DNA of 64,000 nt from Frateuria_A sp051900415 (GTDB taxonomy: Bacteria > Pseudomonadota > Gammaproteobacteria > Xanthomonadales > Rhodanobacteraceae), in the NCBI RefSeq assembly GCF_051900415.1, contig NZ_JBHZGL010000013.1:1-64000 (forward strand), written 5' to 3'. Numbering within the stretch: the first letter of the stretch is position 1; every line of letters starts with the position of its first letter. This document shows positions 36,355-45,198 of this stretch, piece by piece. The notes below the pieces were generated by a model that saw only the letters and a list, made by a program, of their open reading frames with translations, made no database searches and was not told the DNA's origin. A program made the position numbers and the translations under genes.

Positions 36355-36854
36355 CAGAGGATCTCGTCCAGTTCGGCCTGCATGCGCCGCGCCTGTTCCA
36401 CCAGTCGCGCCAGCAGCACCAAGGCGGCCCCGATGATCACCAGCATGATGCCGGAGAGGTCGAAATACGCGTAGCCGCCGCGCCCGTGCTGGATCACCCG
36501 CGTGAGGTTGGTCACCGCGAACAGGTTGAACAACGCGCCGACCATCACCGCCCAGCCGATCTGCCGCAGCGCGCGCGCCACCGCGGCAGCGAACAGGCGG
36601 CCCTGCGCCAGTTCGCCGAGCGCGTGGCGCACTGCCCACAGGCCCCAGAGATAGAACGCCCCTGGCACCACGTGCACACCGGCCAGCAGCAAGTCACGCC
36701 AGCCGTGGCCGCTCGTGTCGCCACGCGCCAGCAGCGACGTCAACGGCACGACCAGATAGGGCAGCACCAGCAGCAGCGCGAGGCAAACCCAGGCGACGCC
36801 CGCAACGTGCCGCAACAGGCGGCACTGGCGTTGGAAGCGGTTTGGTCCAGACAT
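36354..36854 (-). CDS. DUF2975 family membrane protein
   Basis: Encodes 166 residues with four hydrophobic segments (VAWVCLALLLVLPYLVVPL, LLLAGVHVVPGAFYLWGLWA, IGWAVMVGALFNLFAV, SGIMLVIIGAALVLLARLVE). The ALGELAQGRLFAAAVARAL segment between helices two and three is the family hallmark (R-x-G-x-x-F). DUF2975 proteins pair with small XRE regulators; they may sense a membrane or small-molecule signal, but the mechanism is unknown. It is divergent from the ABC transporter operon. Confidence 0.85.
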   Translation of the reverse strand: MSGPNRFQRQCRLLRHVAGVAWVCLALLLVLPYLVVPLTSLLARGDTSGHGWRDLLLAGVHVVPGAFYLWGLWAVRHALGELAQGRLFAAAVARALRQIGWAVMVGALFNLFAVTNLTRVIQHGRGGYAYFDLSGIMLVIIGAALVLLARLVEQARRMQAELDEIL

Positions 36855-36867
36855 GGCAGGCTCCAGA

Positions 36868-36923
36868 AACTTTATGTTTGACTTAAAACAGACGACGAGG
36901 ATAACTTTAGCTCCAACTTAAAA
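36868..36923. promoter_or_regulatory. Direct-repeat operator between DUF2975 and ABC transporter genes
   Basis: AACTTTA-N6-ACTTAAAA occurs at 36868-36888 and again at 36903-36923, a period of 35 bases with unrelated N6. The block is strikingly AT-rich against its GC-rich surroundings and fills the 83-base divergent gap. It is a good candidate operator for the XRE regulator and for shared control of both operons. Confidence 0.6.
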
Positions 36924-36937
36924 ACCGGGACACCCCC

Positions 36938-37873
36938 GTGTCACTCGCGATCCAGACGCAAGGCCTCTCCCGCCGCTTCGGCGACCGCCTGGTGGTCGAC
37001 CAGGTGTCCATGCACGTGCCCCGCCGCGCCATCTACGGATTCCTCGGCCGCAACGGCGCCGGCAAGACCACCACGCTGAAGATCCTTCTGGGCCTGCTCC
37101 GCGCCGACGGCGGACGCGCGCTGGTCGATGGCATCGACGTGGCGACCGACCGCCTTGCCGCGGCCCGCCGGATCGGCGCCCTGCTCGAAGCACAGGGCTT
37201 CTACGTGAACCTGAGCGGCGAGGCCAACCTGGATCTCACCCGGCGCCTGCTCGGTTGCCCGGCCAGCGAAATCGCCCGCGTGCTCGCGGTGGTCGAGTTG
37301 AGCGCGCACGCGCACCGCCGCGTGGGCGACTACTCGCTGGGCATGCGCCAGCGCCTGGGGCTTGCGCGCGCCCTGCTGGGCGCACCGCCGGTGCTGGTGC
37401 TGGACGAGCCGACCAATGGCCTGGATCCGGAAGGCATGGCCGACATGCGCCGCCTCCTGCGCGAGTTACCCGAACGCGCGGGCGTCACCGTGCTGCTGTC
37501 CAGCCACCTGCTGGGCGAGATCGAACAGGTCGCCACGCACGTGGGCATCCTGAGCCAGGGCCGGCTGGTCATGGAGGGCGAACTGGCCGCGCTGAAGGCC
37601 AGCCTGGCGGCGGATATCCGCATCCAGGCCGACGACCTCGCACGCGCCGCCGGCGTGGCACGCACGCACGGCTTCGAGGTGGAGGCCACGGACGACGCCC
37701 TCGTCGCCCGCCTGGCACCCGGTGCGGACCCGCGGCCCCACGCAGCCGCCCTCAACCGCGCGTTGTGTGCCGCGGGCGTTGGCGTGCACGCGCTGCAACC
37801 GGGGCTGCCCTCGCTGGAACGGCTGTACACCGCCGCTTCGCACTCCCCCGCCGCGATGGAGGCCACGCCATGA
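36938..37873 (+). CDS. ABC transporter ATP-binding protein (BcrA/lantibiotic-immunity type)
   Basis: Encodes 311 residues. Walker A is GRNGAGKTTTLKIL near 38, the ABC signature LGMRQRLGLARALLG, Walker B LVLDEPTNGLD, followed by the switch LSSHLL. The C-terminal 90 residues are the extension found in CcmA/BcrA-type ATPases that pair with ABC-2 permeases. Starts with GTG at 36938; no strong ribosome site is seen. It overlaps the permease by four bases (ATGA). Substrate unknown; related systems export peptides, lipids or antibiotics. Confidence 0.92.
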   Translation: MSLAIQTQGLSRRFGDRLVVDQVSMHVPRRAIYGFLGRNGAGKTTTLKILLGLLRADGGRALVDGIDVATDRLAAARRIGALLEAQGFYVNLSGEANLDLTRRLLGCPASEIARVLAVVELSAHAHRRVGDYSLGMRQRLGLARALLGAPPVLVLDEPTNGLDPEGMADMRRLLRELPERAGVTVLLSSHLLGEIEQVATHVGILSQGRLVMEGELAALKASLAADIRIQADDLARAAGVARTHGFEVEATDDALVARLAPGADPRPHAAALNRALCAAGVGVHALQPGLPSLERLYTAASHSPAAMEATP

Positions 37874-38604
37874 GCCTGCCCACCGCCTTGCTGGTCGAAC
37901 ACCGCAAGCTGCGCCGTTCGCTGGCGCTGCTGCTGGCCGTGAGCGTGCCACTGCTGATCGCGGTGTTCCTTTTCTTCAACCTGCTGCGCATGCACCAGCC
38001 ACGTCCCTGGCAGCAATGCATGCAGATGGGCGCGGCGATCTGGGCCTTCTTCATGCTGCCGATGGGCGTGACCGCGCTGACCGTGCTGGTGGCGCAGGTC
38101 GAGCATGGGCCACGCAGCTGGGACCACCTGCGCGCCCTGCCCGTCCCCCGCTGGCACCTCTATTTCGCCAAGGCAGCCTGGGTGCTGGGCACGGTGGCGC
38201 TGATGAGCCTGGGCGTGCTGCTGGGCAGCGCCGCGGCGCTGTACCTGGCCGGCCGGGTCGACCCGGCGGTGGCGCCGCAGGGGCGCTTCGACCTGGCGTA
38301 CGGCGCGCTGCTGTACGCGAAGATGTATCTGTCATCGCTGTTGCTGGTGGCGGTGCAGCTGTGGCTGGCGCTGCGCTACGCGAGTTTCGTGCCCGCGCTG
38401 GCCGCCGGTATCGGCGGTACGTTCTTCGCCGTCGTGGCCAGTTCCGCCAAGGTCGGCGTGGTGCTGCCCTGGCAGGTGCCCATCAACATGCTGGCGAGCG
38501 ACCCGCTGCGGGCAAGGCTCGCGCTGCTGTGGGGTTGTCTCGGTGGCCTGGTTGCGCTGGCATGGATGCTCTTGCACCTGGCGCGGCGCGAGGTGCCCGG
38601 CTAG
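37870..38604 (+). CDS. ABC-2 type permease
   Basis: Encodes 244 residues with six membrane segments (LALLLAVSVPLLIAVFLFF, ..., GCLGGLVALAWMLLHLA). The N-terminal basic stretch (VEHRKLRRS) and the loop VEHGPRSWDHLRALPVPRWH resemble lantibiotic-immunity/ABC-2 permeases, in which this loop contacts the ATPase. With the preceding ATPase it should form a complete exporter. Physiological substrate not evident. Confidence 0.85.
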   Translation: MSLPTALLVEHRKLRRSLALLLAVSVPLLIAVFLFFNLLRMHQPRPWQQCMQMGAAIWAFFMLPMGVTALTVLVAQVEHGPRSWDHLRALPVPRWHLYFAKAAWVLGTVALMSLGVLLGSAAALYLAGRVDPAVAPQGRFDLAYGALLYAKMYLSSLLLVAVQLWLALRYASFVPALAAGIGGTFFAVVASSAKVGVVLPWQVPINMLASDPLRARLALLWGCLGGLVALAWMLLHLARREVPG

Positions 38605-38645
38605 ACAGCCCGGTGAGGGCAGGCTCAAGGCGACGCCCCCCCGCA

Positions 38646-39758
38646 TCAAAGCCTGAAACGCCGCATCACGGGAATGCCCACCGTGCGACTGACCGCCCCC
38701 AGGCCCACCACGGCCGCGCGCGTGGGCCTGGGCATGTGCTCGACCAGCACGGCGCTGTACTCGATCGCCGGCTTGCCGCCGCGCTGGCGTTTGAAGTGGG
38801 CCACGCCGGCGCTCAGGTTCACCGCGCATCCCTGCTCGATGGCCCGGTGCAGCACCGTGGCGGAAAGCAGCCGGTAGAGCGCCGCCGAACGCGGCAACGA
38901 GGTGTCATAACCGACGATCGGCGAGGTGATCAATTGGCCCATGCGGACCATCCCGACCACCCCGGCCAGTGTTCCCTGTTCGTCGCGCAGGCCGGTCAGT
39001 TCAAGCAGCCCCGCTTCGTGCCAGGCGCGCATCAGCTGCCCGCTGTACACGGGATTGCACGCCGAATACTTGCCGACGTACAGCGCGGCATACAGCCGGG
39101 CCGCGAGTTCGAATTCGTCGTCGCCGGAGAGCCGCACCATTCGATCCGCCTGTTCGGCCCGAGCCCGGAGGGCAAGGTCGCGCTTCAGGTCGGTGTGACG
39201 TCGCGCCAGGTCCGCGACGTGATCGAAGAGATAGACCTGGCGACTGGGAACCAGGACGAAGCCACGCTGGCCCAGCGCATGGAGCCACTCGGCGTGGTGT
39301 ACGACATTCAGCGAGCGGAACCACAACGCATGCGCAGGCCAACGCTCGCGCGCCTCGGCGATCACCCGGTCCAGCGCGATATCGCGCAATGCCGGATAGA
39401 CATTGGTCGAGACCAGCCAGTTGTTGATGGCCACCGCGCGGTCGATGCGCGATCGCTTCAGCACCCATCCCGCCGCCCCGGCCAACCCCCGCAAGGGCGC
39501 GGTCAGCCAGGGCCGGCCCAGTCGCAGGATTTCTTCCTGTGCATAGCGGCCGTAGGTCGTCGTCGGCGAGCAGATCCAGGCGTTGTCCACCTCGGCGTCA
39601 TTGACCGTGACCGGGAAACGCACGCCGCCAGTCTCGATGGCGTCGACCTCCGTGCGGAGGTTGGCCACGTAGGGTGGCGTGGGACGATGGCGATGTATCT
39701 GCAGGAAGGCGGCAGCGGCGTCATTGAACGCTTGCAGCGGCACGTCCGGGACGGTCAC
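38646..39758 (-). CDS. GNAT-like acyltransferase of the biosynthetic operon
   Basis: Encodes about 370 residues. I recognise a likely two-lobed GNAT/BioF2-type acyltransferase fold (central YAALYVGKYSACNPVYSGQ, GTLAGVVGMVRMGQ, then INLSAGVAHFKRQRGG, a segment also seen in peptidoglycan-branching and N-acyl amino acid synthase relatives), but overall similarity is remote. It could transfer an acyl or aminoacyl group onto the pathway product. The GTG at 39758 overlaps the ATP-grasp stop (GTGA) with GGAG upstream. It is the last gene of the six-gene operon. Confidence 0.65.
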   Translation of the reverse strand: MTVPDVPLQAFNDAAAAFLQIHRHRPTPPYVANLRTEVDAIETGGVRFPVTVNDAEVDNAWICSPTTTYGRYAQEEILRLGRPWLTAPLRGLAGAAGWVLKRSRIDRAVAINNWLVSTNVYPALRDIALDRVIAEARERWPAHALWFRSLNVVHHAEWLHALGQRGFVLVPSRQVYLFDHVADLARRHTDLKRDLALRARAEQADRMVRLSGDDEFELAARLYAALYVGKYSACNPVYSGQLMRAWHEAGLLELTGLRDEQGTLAGVVGMVRMGQLITSPIVGYDTSLPRSAALYRLLSATVLHRAIEQGCAVNLSAGVAHFKRQRGGKPAIEYSAVLVEHMPRPTRAAVVGLGAVSRTVGIPVMRRFRL

Positions 39759-40912
39759 GGCATCTCCAGCGCGCGGCCATCCCACTCGATGTCGCGGGTC
39801 GATGCCTCGCGCACGGTGCATTTCGCAGTGACGGCCGTTCGCGCATGCAGGCAAACGTCCACCAGGCCACCCAGCACCGGACGTCGGTCGCCGGCTTCCG
39901 CGATCACGTCACGCGCACGGCGCGCATCACGCCACCACGAACCGGCGCCGCCGGCACGCAGCGCCTGCACGCCGCCGGCAAGCAGCATCACGGACGAGAG
40001 CATCCGCGGAGCATCGTCGGGTTCCGCGCATCCCCCGCCCGTGCCGGCGAGGGCCGCCGGCAGGGCCGCGTCAGGACCGAACAGGTGCACCCCGCTCACT
40101 GCACGTGGATTGCATTCGAGCGCGTGAACCTGGCCATCGGCGGCTTCGATCCAGTCGAAGGCAATCTGCCCCGTGTAGCCCGTCGCGCGCCCGATCGCCT
40201 CCACGCTGTCGCGGACCGGTGCCGAAGCGCGGGGTTCGAAATAGAAGCTCGAGCTTCCGCCAAGGCGATAGGTCGGTCGGTACGCGACATGCGCACGCAG
40301 CCGTCCCTCGTCCAGGATGCTGTACGAGCACAGCTCGGTGCCACGGCAGAAGCGCTGCACCACCCAGGCGCCCTGATGACCGTCCAGAGGCGCCGCTTTC
40401 GCAGGTATGCCTTCCGGGTACAACCGCACATGCACGCCGAACCTCGAGTACTCCGGCTTGATCGCGACAGGCCGGCCCGCGGCCCATTCCCGCGCCTGGG
40501 CAAGTGTGGTCACCAGTGCGCTGTCAGGGACGGTCACGCCACACTGGCGCGCCAGTTCCAGGAAACGCCACTTGCTGTGCAGGTTGCGCATCGTGCCGGC
40601 ATCGGCGACGGGTATGCGCACCTGCGCCGGCAAGCGTTTCCGATAGTGCGAGAGAAAGAACGCCTCTTCGCAGGTAGGTACGACCAGCCCGATCCCGTGC
40701 GCGAGGATCACCTCCTGCAGGGCCTGCACATAAGCACCCGGGGCGAAACGCGCAGACGGCAGGCGGACGGCTGCATGCACGGAGCGGGACCAGCCGGTCA
40801 TGCGGCAGGAGACGCTGTCCCCGATGATCACCCGCCAGCCCTGGTGGAAGAACCGGCGTGCGTGGTCCAGCGCCACCGGCGCGCGCGCGCCGAGAATAAG
40901 CACGTTAGGCAT
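39755..40912 (-). CDS. ATP-grasp domain carboxylate-amine ligase-like protein
   Basis: Encodes 385 residues. It has an N-terminal Rossmann-like pre-ATP-grasp domain (NVLILGARAPVALDHARRFF), then the ATP-grasp fold: RPVAIKPEYSRFG with the ATP-binding Lys, QGAWVVQRFCRGTELCSYSI, and IAFDWIEAADGQVHALECNP with the Mg-binding Glu/Asn (E-C-N-P-R). Enzymes of this family join a carboxylate to an amine through an acyl phosphate. Substrates are unknown. It overlaps both neighbours by 4-8 bases. Confidence 0.85.
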   Translation of the reverse strand: MPNVLILGARAPVALDHARRFFHQGWRVIIGDSVSCRMTGWSRSVHAAVRLPSARFAPGAYVQALQEVILAHGIGLVVPTCEEAFFLSHYRKRLPAQVRIPVADAGTMRNLHSKWRFLELARQCGVTVPDSALVTTLAQAREWAAGRPVAIKPEYSRFGVHVRLYPEGIPAKAAPLDGHQGAWVVQRFCRGTELCSYSILDEGRLRAHVAYRPTYRLGGSSSFYFEPRASAPVRDSVEAIGRATGYTGQIAFDWIEAADGQVHALECNPRAVSGVHLFGPDAALPAALAGTGGGCAEPDDAPRMLSSVMLLAGGVQALRAGGAGSWWRDARRARDVIAEAGDRRPVLGGLVDVCLHARTAVTAKCTVREASTRDIEWDGRALEMP

Positions 40913-42230
40913 AGGCGTGTTCCACCGGGATCAAGCGACGCACACGGCGGGTCTTGATCACGGCCGGCTGCTGCACCAGAGGCGCAAATTCGATCCGTGG
41001 CGGCAGGGCGCCAGCGCGTTCGGCACACGCCCGCAGCGCACCGGCAACCACCGGAACCCGCGACGGATCGAGCTGCGGCGAGACCGCCACGCGCAGGTGC
41101 TCCGGCCCCGTCTGCTCGATCCGGTAATCCTCGATGTGGGCCGCTGCGTTGAGCAGCGCACGCGAAAGGAGATCGGCAAAAAGCGGCACGTTGCGGCCAC
41201 CTGCCGCCGCCCCCAGCCAGACGATGTCGTCCTCGCGACCTTCGACGCGCTCCAGCGCCAGGCAGGGTGAACCGCAGGGACAGGGCTCGGCGCGCTCGAC
41301 CAGCACGTCGTTGAGGCGGTAGCGGATGACCGGTTGCGTATGCCGGTAAAGGTCGGTGACGACCGGCGCGAAGCGACCCGTGGAGCGGTCGATCCAGTCG
41401 CGTTCGACCACCAGGCAATCCTCATTCAGATGGATGGCGCCGTGTCCGCAGCTATGCCCCAGGAAGCCCTCGGTCGCCTGGTAGATCTGCTCCACCGGTA
41501 CACCGAACGTATCGCTCACAAACCGGGCGTCGCCGGGTTCCAGCACCTCGGCCGCGGCGATCACGCGCGTCGGCGCGAGGTGGATTCTTCCGGCGCGGTG
41601 TTCCCGGGCGGCGAGGGCAAGCACGCTTGGCGGAGCCGCGAGGATCGTCGGGCCAAAGGCAGCCAGGTCCTGCCATACGCGCTCCAGCGGAAGTGCCAGG
41701 TCGAAGAACCTGAACTGGAGGCGCGCGCCGCCTGACAGCGTGTCATACAGGTTATTGCCGGCACGCAGCAGCATGGCGATGCGCGCCTTGGCCAACACCC
41801 CTTGCGGCAGCATTTTCGCCAGGAGCGTGCCGGCCCACCGCAGCCGCTCCTGGCGGCTGGCCAGGAACAGCCCTCGCGCACCCGACGTACCGGTCGAGAG
41901 CCCTATCGATATGCCGCCCAGCGTGGGGGTGAAATCCCTGGACCGTTCGGCCTCCTGCGCGATGTCGAAGGCGTCGGCACGGCGGATGCCGGCGGTATTG
42001 ATGCGATCGAAGTTTGCCATCCAGCCGGACTTGTCGATCTGCGGCACCTCGCGCAGCGGGGCGCATGCGTATGGTGCGTAGAACGGCGAGCGCACCAACA
42101 CGTTGGCGCACAGCCACTGCCAGCGACGTTGCTGGTGCCGCTCGATCTCCTCGCGCGAGGCCAACCGCTGCAGGCGGCGTGCCTGGGCGTAGTAGGCGAG
42201 CAACTGCAGGCCATCGACAAGCCGGTTCAT
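40905..42230 (-). CDS. Adenylate-forming enzyme (F390 synthetase / phenylacetate-CoA ligase type)
   Basis: Encodes 441 residues. The AMP-binding P-loop reads GLSTGTSGARG (residues 110-120), the acyl-adenylate motif QIYQATEGFLG follows near 276, and VTDLYRHTQPVIRYRLNDVL is the A7/A8-like segment. A Cys-rich knuckle C-P-C-G-S-P-C is present. It belongs with coenzyme F390 synthetase/phenylacetate-CoA ligase relatives (putative adenylate-forming enzymes) and should activate a carboxylic acid as acyl-AMP. The acceptor and the acid are unknown. It overlaps the ATP-grasp gene by eight bases and the MBL gene by four. Confidence 0.85.
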   Translation of the reverse strand: MNRLVDGLQLLAYYAQARRLQRLASREEIERHQQRRWQWLCANVLVRSPFYAPYACAPLREVPQIDKSGWMANFDRINTAGIRRADAFDIAQEAERSRDFTPTLGGISIGLSTGTSGARGLFLASRQERLRWAGTLLAKMLPQGVLAKARIAMLLRAGNNLYDTLSGGARLQFRFFDLALPLERVWQDLAAFGPTILAAPPSVLALAAREHRAGRIHLAPTRVIAAAEVLEPGDARFVSDTFGVPVEQIYQATEGFLGHSCGHGAIHLNEDCLVVERDWIDRSTGRFAPVVTDLYRHTQPVIRYRLNDVLVERAEPCPCGSPCLALERVEGREDDIVWLGAAAGGRNVPLFADLLSRALLNAAAHIEDYRIEQTGPEHLRVAVSPQLDPSRVPVVAGALRACAERAGALPPRIEFAPLVQQPAVIKTRRVRRLIPVEHAYA

Positions 42231-43051
42231 GGGCCGCTTGCCTCCCTGCAGTGCGAAGGCAGCAACCGGATGGACGGCGCCTGTTTCGACAGTGCATGCA
42301 GGCGGGCGAGCGTTTCACGGTAGCAACGGGTATTGCCAAGCCAGGCGGTCACCACGGCCGGCGGTGGCGCGGCATCGCGAATGGCCTGGGTGGACCAGGC
42401 GGCATCGGCCACCAGGAACGTGGTCACGCCCGCCGCATCCGGAAACAACAATCCGTAGTGGCCCGCAGCGTGGCCAGGTAGCGCGACCGCCAACAGGCTG
42501 CCGTCTCCCAGCAGGTCATGGCCGCGACCGAATGGAGCCAGCGCGCCTTCCAGGCGGATCGTCGGCAGGTCTTCGATCCAGGTGACCCGCTGCAGGAAAT
42601 CGCCCGGCAGCAGTGCGGGCAGCAGCCCCTTGCGCAGCGCGCCGAAACGGCTGCGTCCGCGCATGTCCTCCCACGCCTCCCGTGCACAGAACAGCGGCAC
42701 CCGCGGAAAGTCCAGCAGGCCCCCCACATGGTCGCCATGCAAGTGGGACAGCACGATCGATCGAACCGGTTCGTCAGGCCAGTCGCTTTGAAGCTGCGCT
42801 TGCAGGGAACGCCCTTCCCCCAGGGACACGGGTGTCACCGTTCGATAAAGCCTTTCGGGCATGTGCGCGGTGCCGGCAAGAAAATGCTCCGAGTAGCCCG
42901 TATCGAACAACACCATGCCCCGTGCGGGATGGCGAAGCGCGAACGCCAATGCCGGAAACCGCGAAGGCGCCAGCGGTGCGCCTGCTCGCGTGGCGCATTC
43001 GGGATGAGTGCAATGCCCGGCTTCGTAGATGCGGTAGTCAATGCGGATCAT
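42227..43051 (-). CDS. Metallo-beta-lactamase-fold hydrolase (lactonase/thioesterase-like)
   Basis: Encodes 274 residues. The metal site is complete: SHLHGDHVGG with H103, H105, D107 and H108, a later His in PGHAAGHYGL, the bridging Asp in LVADAAWS, and a C-terminal PSHCRE. N-acyl-homoserine-lactonase-like enzymes share the same HxHxDH layout, so hydrolysis of a lactone, ester or thioester is likely. In this operon it could release the acyl product. No signal peptide, so it is cytoplasmic. Its first 14 bases overlap the SDR gene end. Confidence 0.88.
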   Translation of the reverse strand: MIRIDYRIYEAGHCTHPECATRAGAPLAPSRFPALAFALRHPARGMVLFDTGYSEHFLAGTAHMPERLYRTVTPVSLGEGRSLQAQLQSDWPDEPVRSIVLSHLHGDHVGGLLDFPRVPLFCAREAWEDMRGRSRFGALRKGLLPALLPGDFLQRVTWIEDLPTIRLEGALAPFGRGHDLLGDGSLLAVALPGHAAGHYGLLFPDAAGVTTFLVADAAWSTQAIRDAAPPPAVVTAWLGNTRCYRETLARLHALSKQAPSIRLLPSHCREASGP

Positions 43052-44033
43052 GAGCTACCCACCAGCGCGCGAAACGCTCGATGCCTTCGGCCACGCTCAC
43101 GTGAGGCGCGTACCCCAGTTGCTGGCGGGCCGCGCGGATATCCAGCGTTTGCGAAAAACCGAGCACTCCAACGCCGTACCGGGTCAGGCGCGGCTCCGGG
43201 CTGCCCGGCCGGACATGGGCGGCCCATTCGGCCATCCGCGCCAGGGCCAGCGCAGCACCACGCGAGAGCCGCACCGTGCGAACCTGCAAGCGCAATGACG
43301 CGAACAACATGGAGAGCAACTCGGCTACCGGCATCGGCTCTCCATTGGTGATGTTGAAGCTGCGGCCATCCGCCGGGACATGCGGTTTCAGCGCGGACTC
43401 CACCGCTGCCGCCACGTTACCGACATAGGTCACGTCCACCATCGCCTTGCCGCCACCGATCATGGGAAACCAGCCGCGGCGTGCCAGCGCCAGGAGCCGC
43501 GGGAAAATGGCCTGGTCCCGCTCGCCGAATACCGCGCGCGGGCGCAGGACAACGGCCGGCAGTCCGCGCTCGACGGCATCCCGCACGCGCTCCTCGGACA
43601 ACCATTTCGTTTCCGCGTAGGCGTTGATCCAACGCTCGGGCGGCGCGAACGCTTCGGGGATATCCCGCTGATCCCGCAGCTGGAAATAGATACTCGGTGA
43701 CGACAGGTGCACGAACCGCCGGACACCCGCTCTGCGCGCAACGTCCAGCAGCCGGCCGGTGGCCTCCACGTTCGCTCGCACGAAAGCCTCGCGCGGCCCC
43801 CATGGCGAGGCCAGTGCCGCACAATGCACCACCGCCTCCGCGCCATCGACCAGCGATTCGAGCGCCTCCGATACCAAATCGGCCGGCGCGACCTGCACGC
43901 CGTCCCGCTCGAGCGCGTCCAGGCGGGCCCTGTCGCGGCCACTTGCGACTACATCGTGGCCCGCATCGGCCAGCCGCCGCAGGACGTGCGAACCGATGAA
44001 GCCCGTCGCCCCCGTTACCAGTACGCGCGCCAC
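43038..44033 (-). CDS. NAD(P)-dependent extended SDR (3-beta-HSD/OleD-like)
   Basis: Encodes 331 residues. The Rossmann motif is GATGFIGS (8-15), the SDR catalytic pair is Y139-x3-K143 (YAETK) with Ser in HLSSPSIYFQ. The overall pattern, including RPRAVFGERDQAIFPRLLAL and VDVTYVGNVAAAV, is that of 3-beta-hydroxysteroid-dehydrogenase-like reductases such as OleD, which reduce a 2-alkyl-3-ketoacid. In this operon it plausibly reduces the beta-keto product of the KAS III enzyme. The gap to that upstream gene is two bases. Confidence 0.88.
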   Translation of the reverse strand: MARVLVTGATGFIGSHVLRRLADAGHDVVASGRDRARLDALERDGVQVAPADLVSEALESLVDGAEAVVHCAALASPWGPREAFVRANVEATGRLLDVARRAGVRRFVHLSSPSIYFQLRDQRDIPEAFAPPERWINAYAETKWLSEERVRDAVERGLPAVVLRPRAVFGERDQAIFPRLLALARRGWFPMIGGGKAMVDVTYVGNVAAAVESALKPHVPADGRSFNITNGEPMPVAELLSMLFASLRLQVRTVRLSRGAALALARMAEWAAHVRPGSPEPRLTRYGVGVLGFSQTLDIRAARQQLGYAPHVSVAEGIERFARWWVAHDPH

Positions 44034-44035
44034 GA

Positions 44036-45046
44036 TCAGTACCTCAGTACCGAACCACCGAAGGACAGGCCCGCGCCGGATCCGACCAGCGCGACGAGCT
44101 GCCCGCGTTTCAACCGACCGCTGATAACCGCGTGATGCAGCGCCACGGGGATCGACGCGGCCAGTTGATTGCCGCGTTCATGCAACCTGCGGACCAGAAG
44201 ATCGGCGGGCAGCCGCAAGGCCGCCTCCAGATGGGCCAGGCCCTTCACGCTGGCCTGGTGCGGCACGATGCAGGCAAGCCGCTCCAGGGTGACGTTGGCG
44301 CGCTCGAACAACTGGCGCAGGAACGCGGGCAGGCGCAGTGCCGCCATGCGGTACGTCGCCGGTCCGCGCATTTCGAAGTGCGCGCCCTGCATGAACGCGT
44401 CCATGCCTTCAGCCGGCCGGACCCGCGTCCCGCCCGACCGCACCCGGCAGAGCTCCGCGCCAGCGGAGAACGTCTGGAAATGGCTTCCCAATACGCCCGT
44501 TTCGCTGTCATCCGCACGGCCCAGCACAACCGCTCCGGCACCGTCGCCGAACAGCATGGCGGTGGCCGGGTCATGCCACGGCAGCCCGGCTGAGGCGACC
44601 TCGCTCGATACCAGCAGCACCCGCTGGTAGCGACCCACTGCAATGGCGGCGGTGAGCATGTCCAGCGCGGCCAGAAAGCTCAGGCAAGTGGCATTCACGT
44701 CGAAGGCGGCGATGCCGCTGTCGTGCAGCCCGAGCTCGCGCTGGACCAGCACCGCGGTGCAGGGAATGGCCTGCTCGGGCACGCTACAGGCCGACACGAT
44801 GCAATCCAGCTCGCCGGCCTCCAGGCCAGCAGCCGCCAGGGCCCCGATCGCCGCCGACGCGGCCATGGAAGACGTCGTTTCGCCGGCACCGGCAAAATGG
44901 CGGTGGTCGATGCCCGAATGACGGGCCGTCCAGCCTGCCGGCTTGCCCCACCGCTTATCAAGAGCGGCCGAGCTCACCTGTTCGTGCGGAATGTGCTCGC
45001 CAGTGCCCAGAATGCGCACGGGAAGCGCAGGCATTGCCATGGTCAT
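44036..45046 (-). CDS. 3-oxoacyl-ACP synthase III family enzyme (KAS III/OleA-like)
   Basis: Encodes 336 residues. The thiolase-fold catalytic triad is complete: C121 in NATCLSF, H263 in VPHQAS, N293 in ERGNQLAAS. Such enzymes condense an acyl-CoA (or ACP) starter with malonyl-ACP, or two acyl-CoAs as OleA does. No other fatty-acid genes lie nearby, so a specialised rather than housekeeping role is likely. The ATG at 45046 has GAGGA upstream (TGAGGACCGCGAC). It is the first gene of the operon, divergent from the XRE regulator. Confidence 0.88.
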   Translation of the reverse strand: MTMAMPALPVRILGTGEHIPHEQVSSAALDKRWGKPAGWTARHSGIDHRHFAGAGETTSSMAASAAIGALAAAGLEAGELDCIVSACSVPEQAIPCTAVLVQRELGLHDSGIAAFDVNATCLSFLAALDMLTAAIAVGRYQRVLLVSSEVASAGLPWHDPATAMLFGDGAGAVVLGRADDSETGVLGSHFQTFSAGAELCRVRSGGTRVRPAEGMDAFMQGAHFEMRGPATYRMAALRLPAFLRQLFERANVTLERLACIVPHQASVKGLAHLEAALRLPADLLVRRLHERGNQLAASIPVALHHAVISGRLKRGQLVALVGSGAGLSFGGSVLRY

Positions 45047-45143
45047 GTCGCGGTCCTCAAGCCCGGGTCCATTCAATGGACGCAGCCTGCAGGTCCCGGG
45101 CCGCCTGCCGCAAATCGGCGTGCAAGATTCCCCGCAAACGACC

Positions 45144-45172
45144 GTGCCGGTATCGTAACCTGATACCGGGCA
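45144..45172. promoter_or_regulatory. Inverted repeat in the divergent promoter of the biosynthetic operon
   Basis: GTGCCGGTATC faces GATACCGGGCAC around a seven-base centre (core GGTATC-N7-GATACC, one inserted G in the right arm). It lies 97 bases before the KAS III start and 27 bases before the regulator start, an ideal place for an operator used by that regulator. Confidence 0.6.
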
Positions 45173-45198
45173 CCTGCCCGCACCATCGACGGAAGGCC

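Noticed and set aside
43038..45046. Assignment of the KAS III and SDR pair as olefin-biosynthesis oleA and oleD
   Set aside because: OleB and OleC partners are not seen, and the ATP-grasp, F390-type adenylate-forming and MBL genes are not part of the ole set. Only the families are reported.
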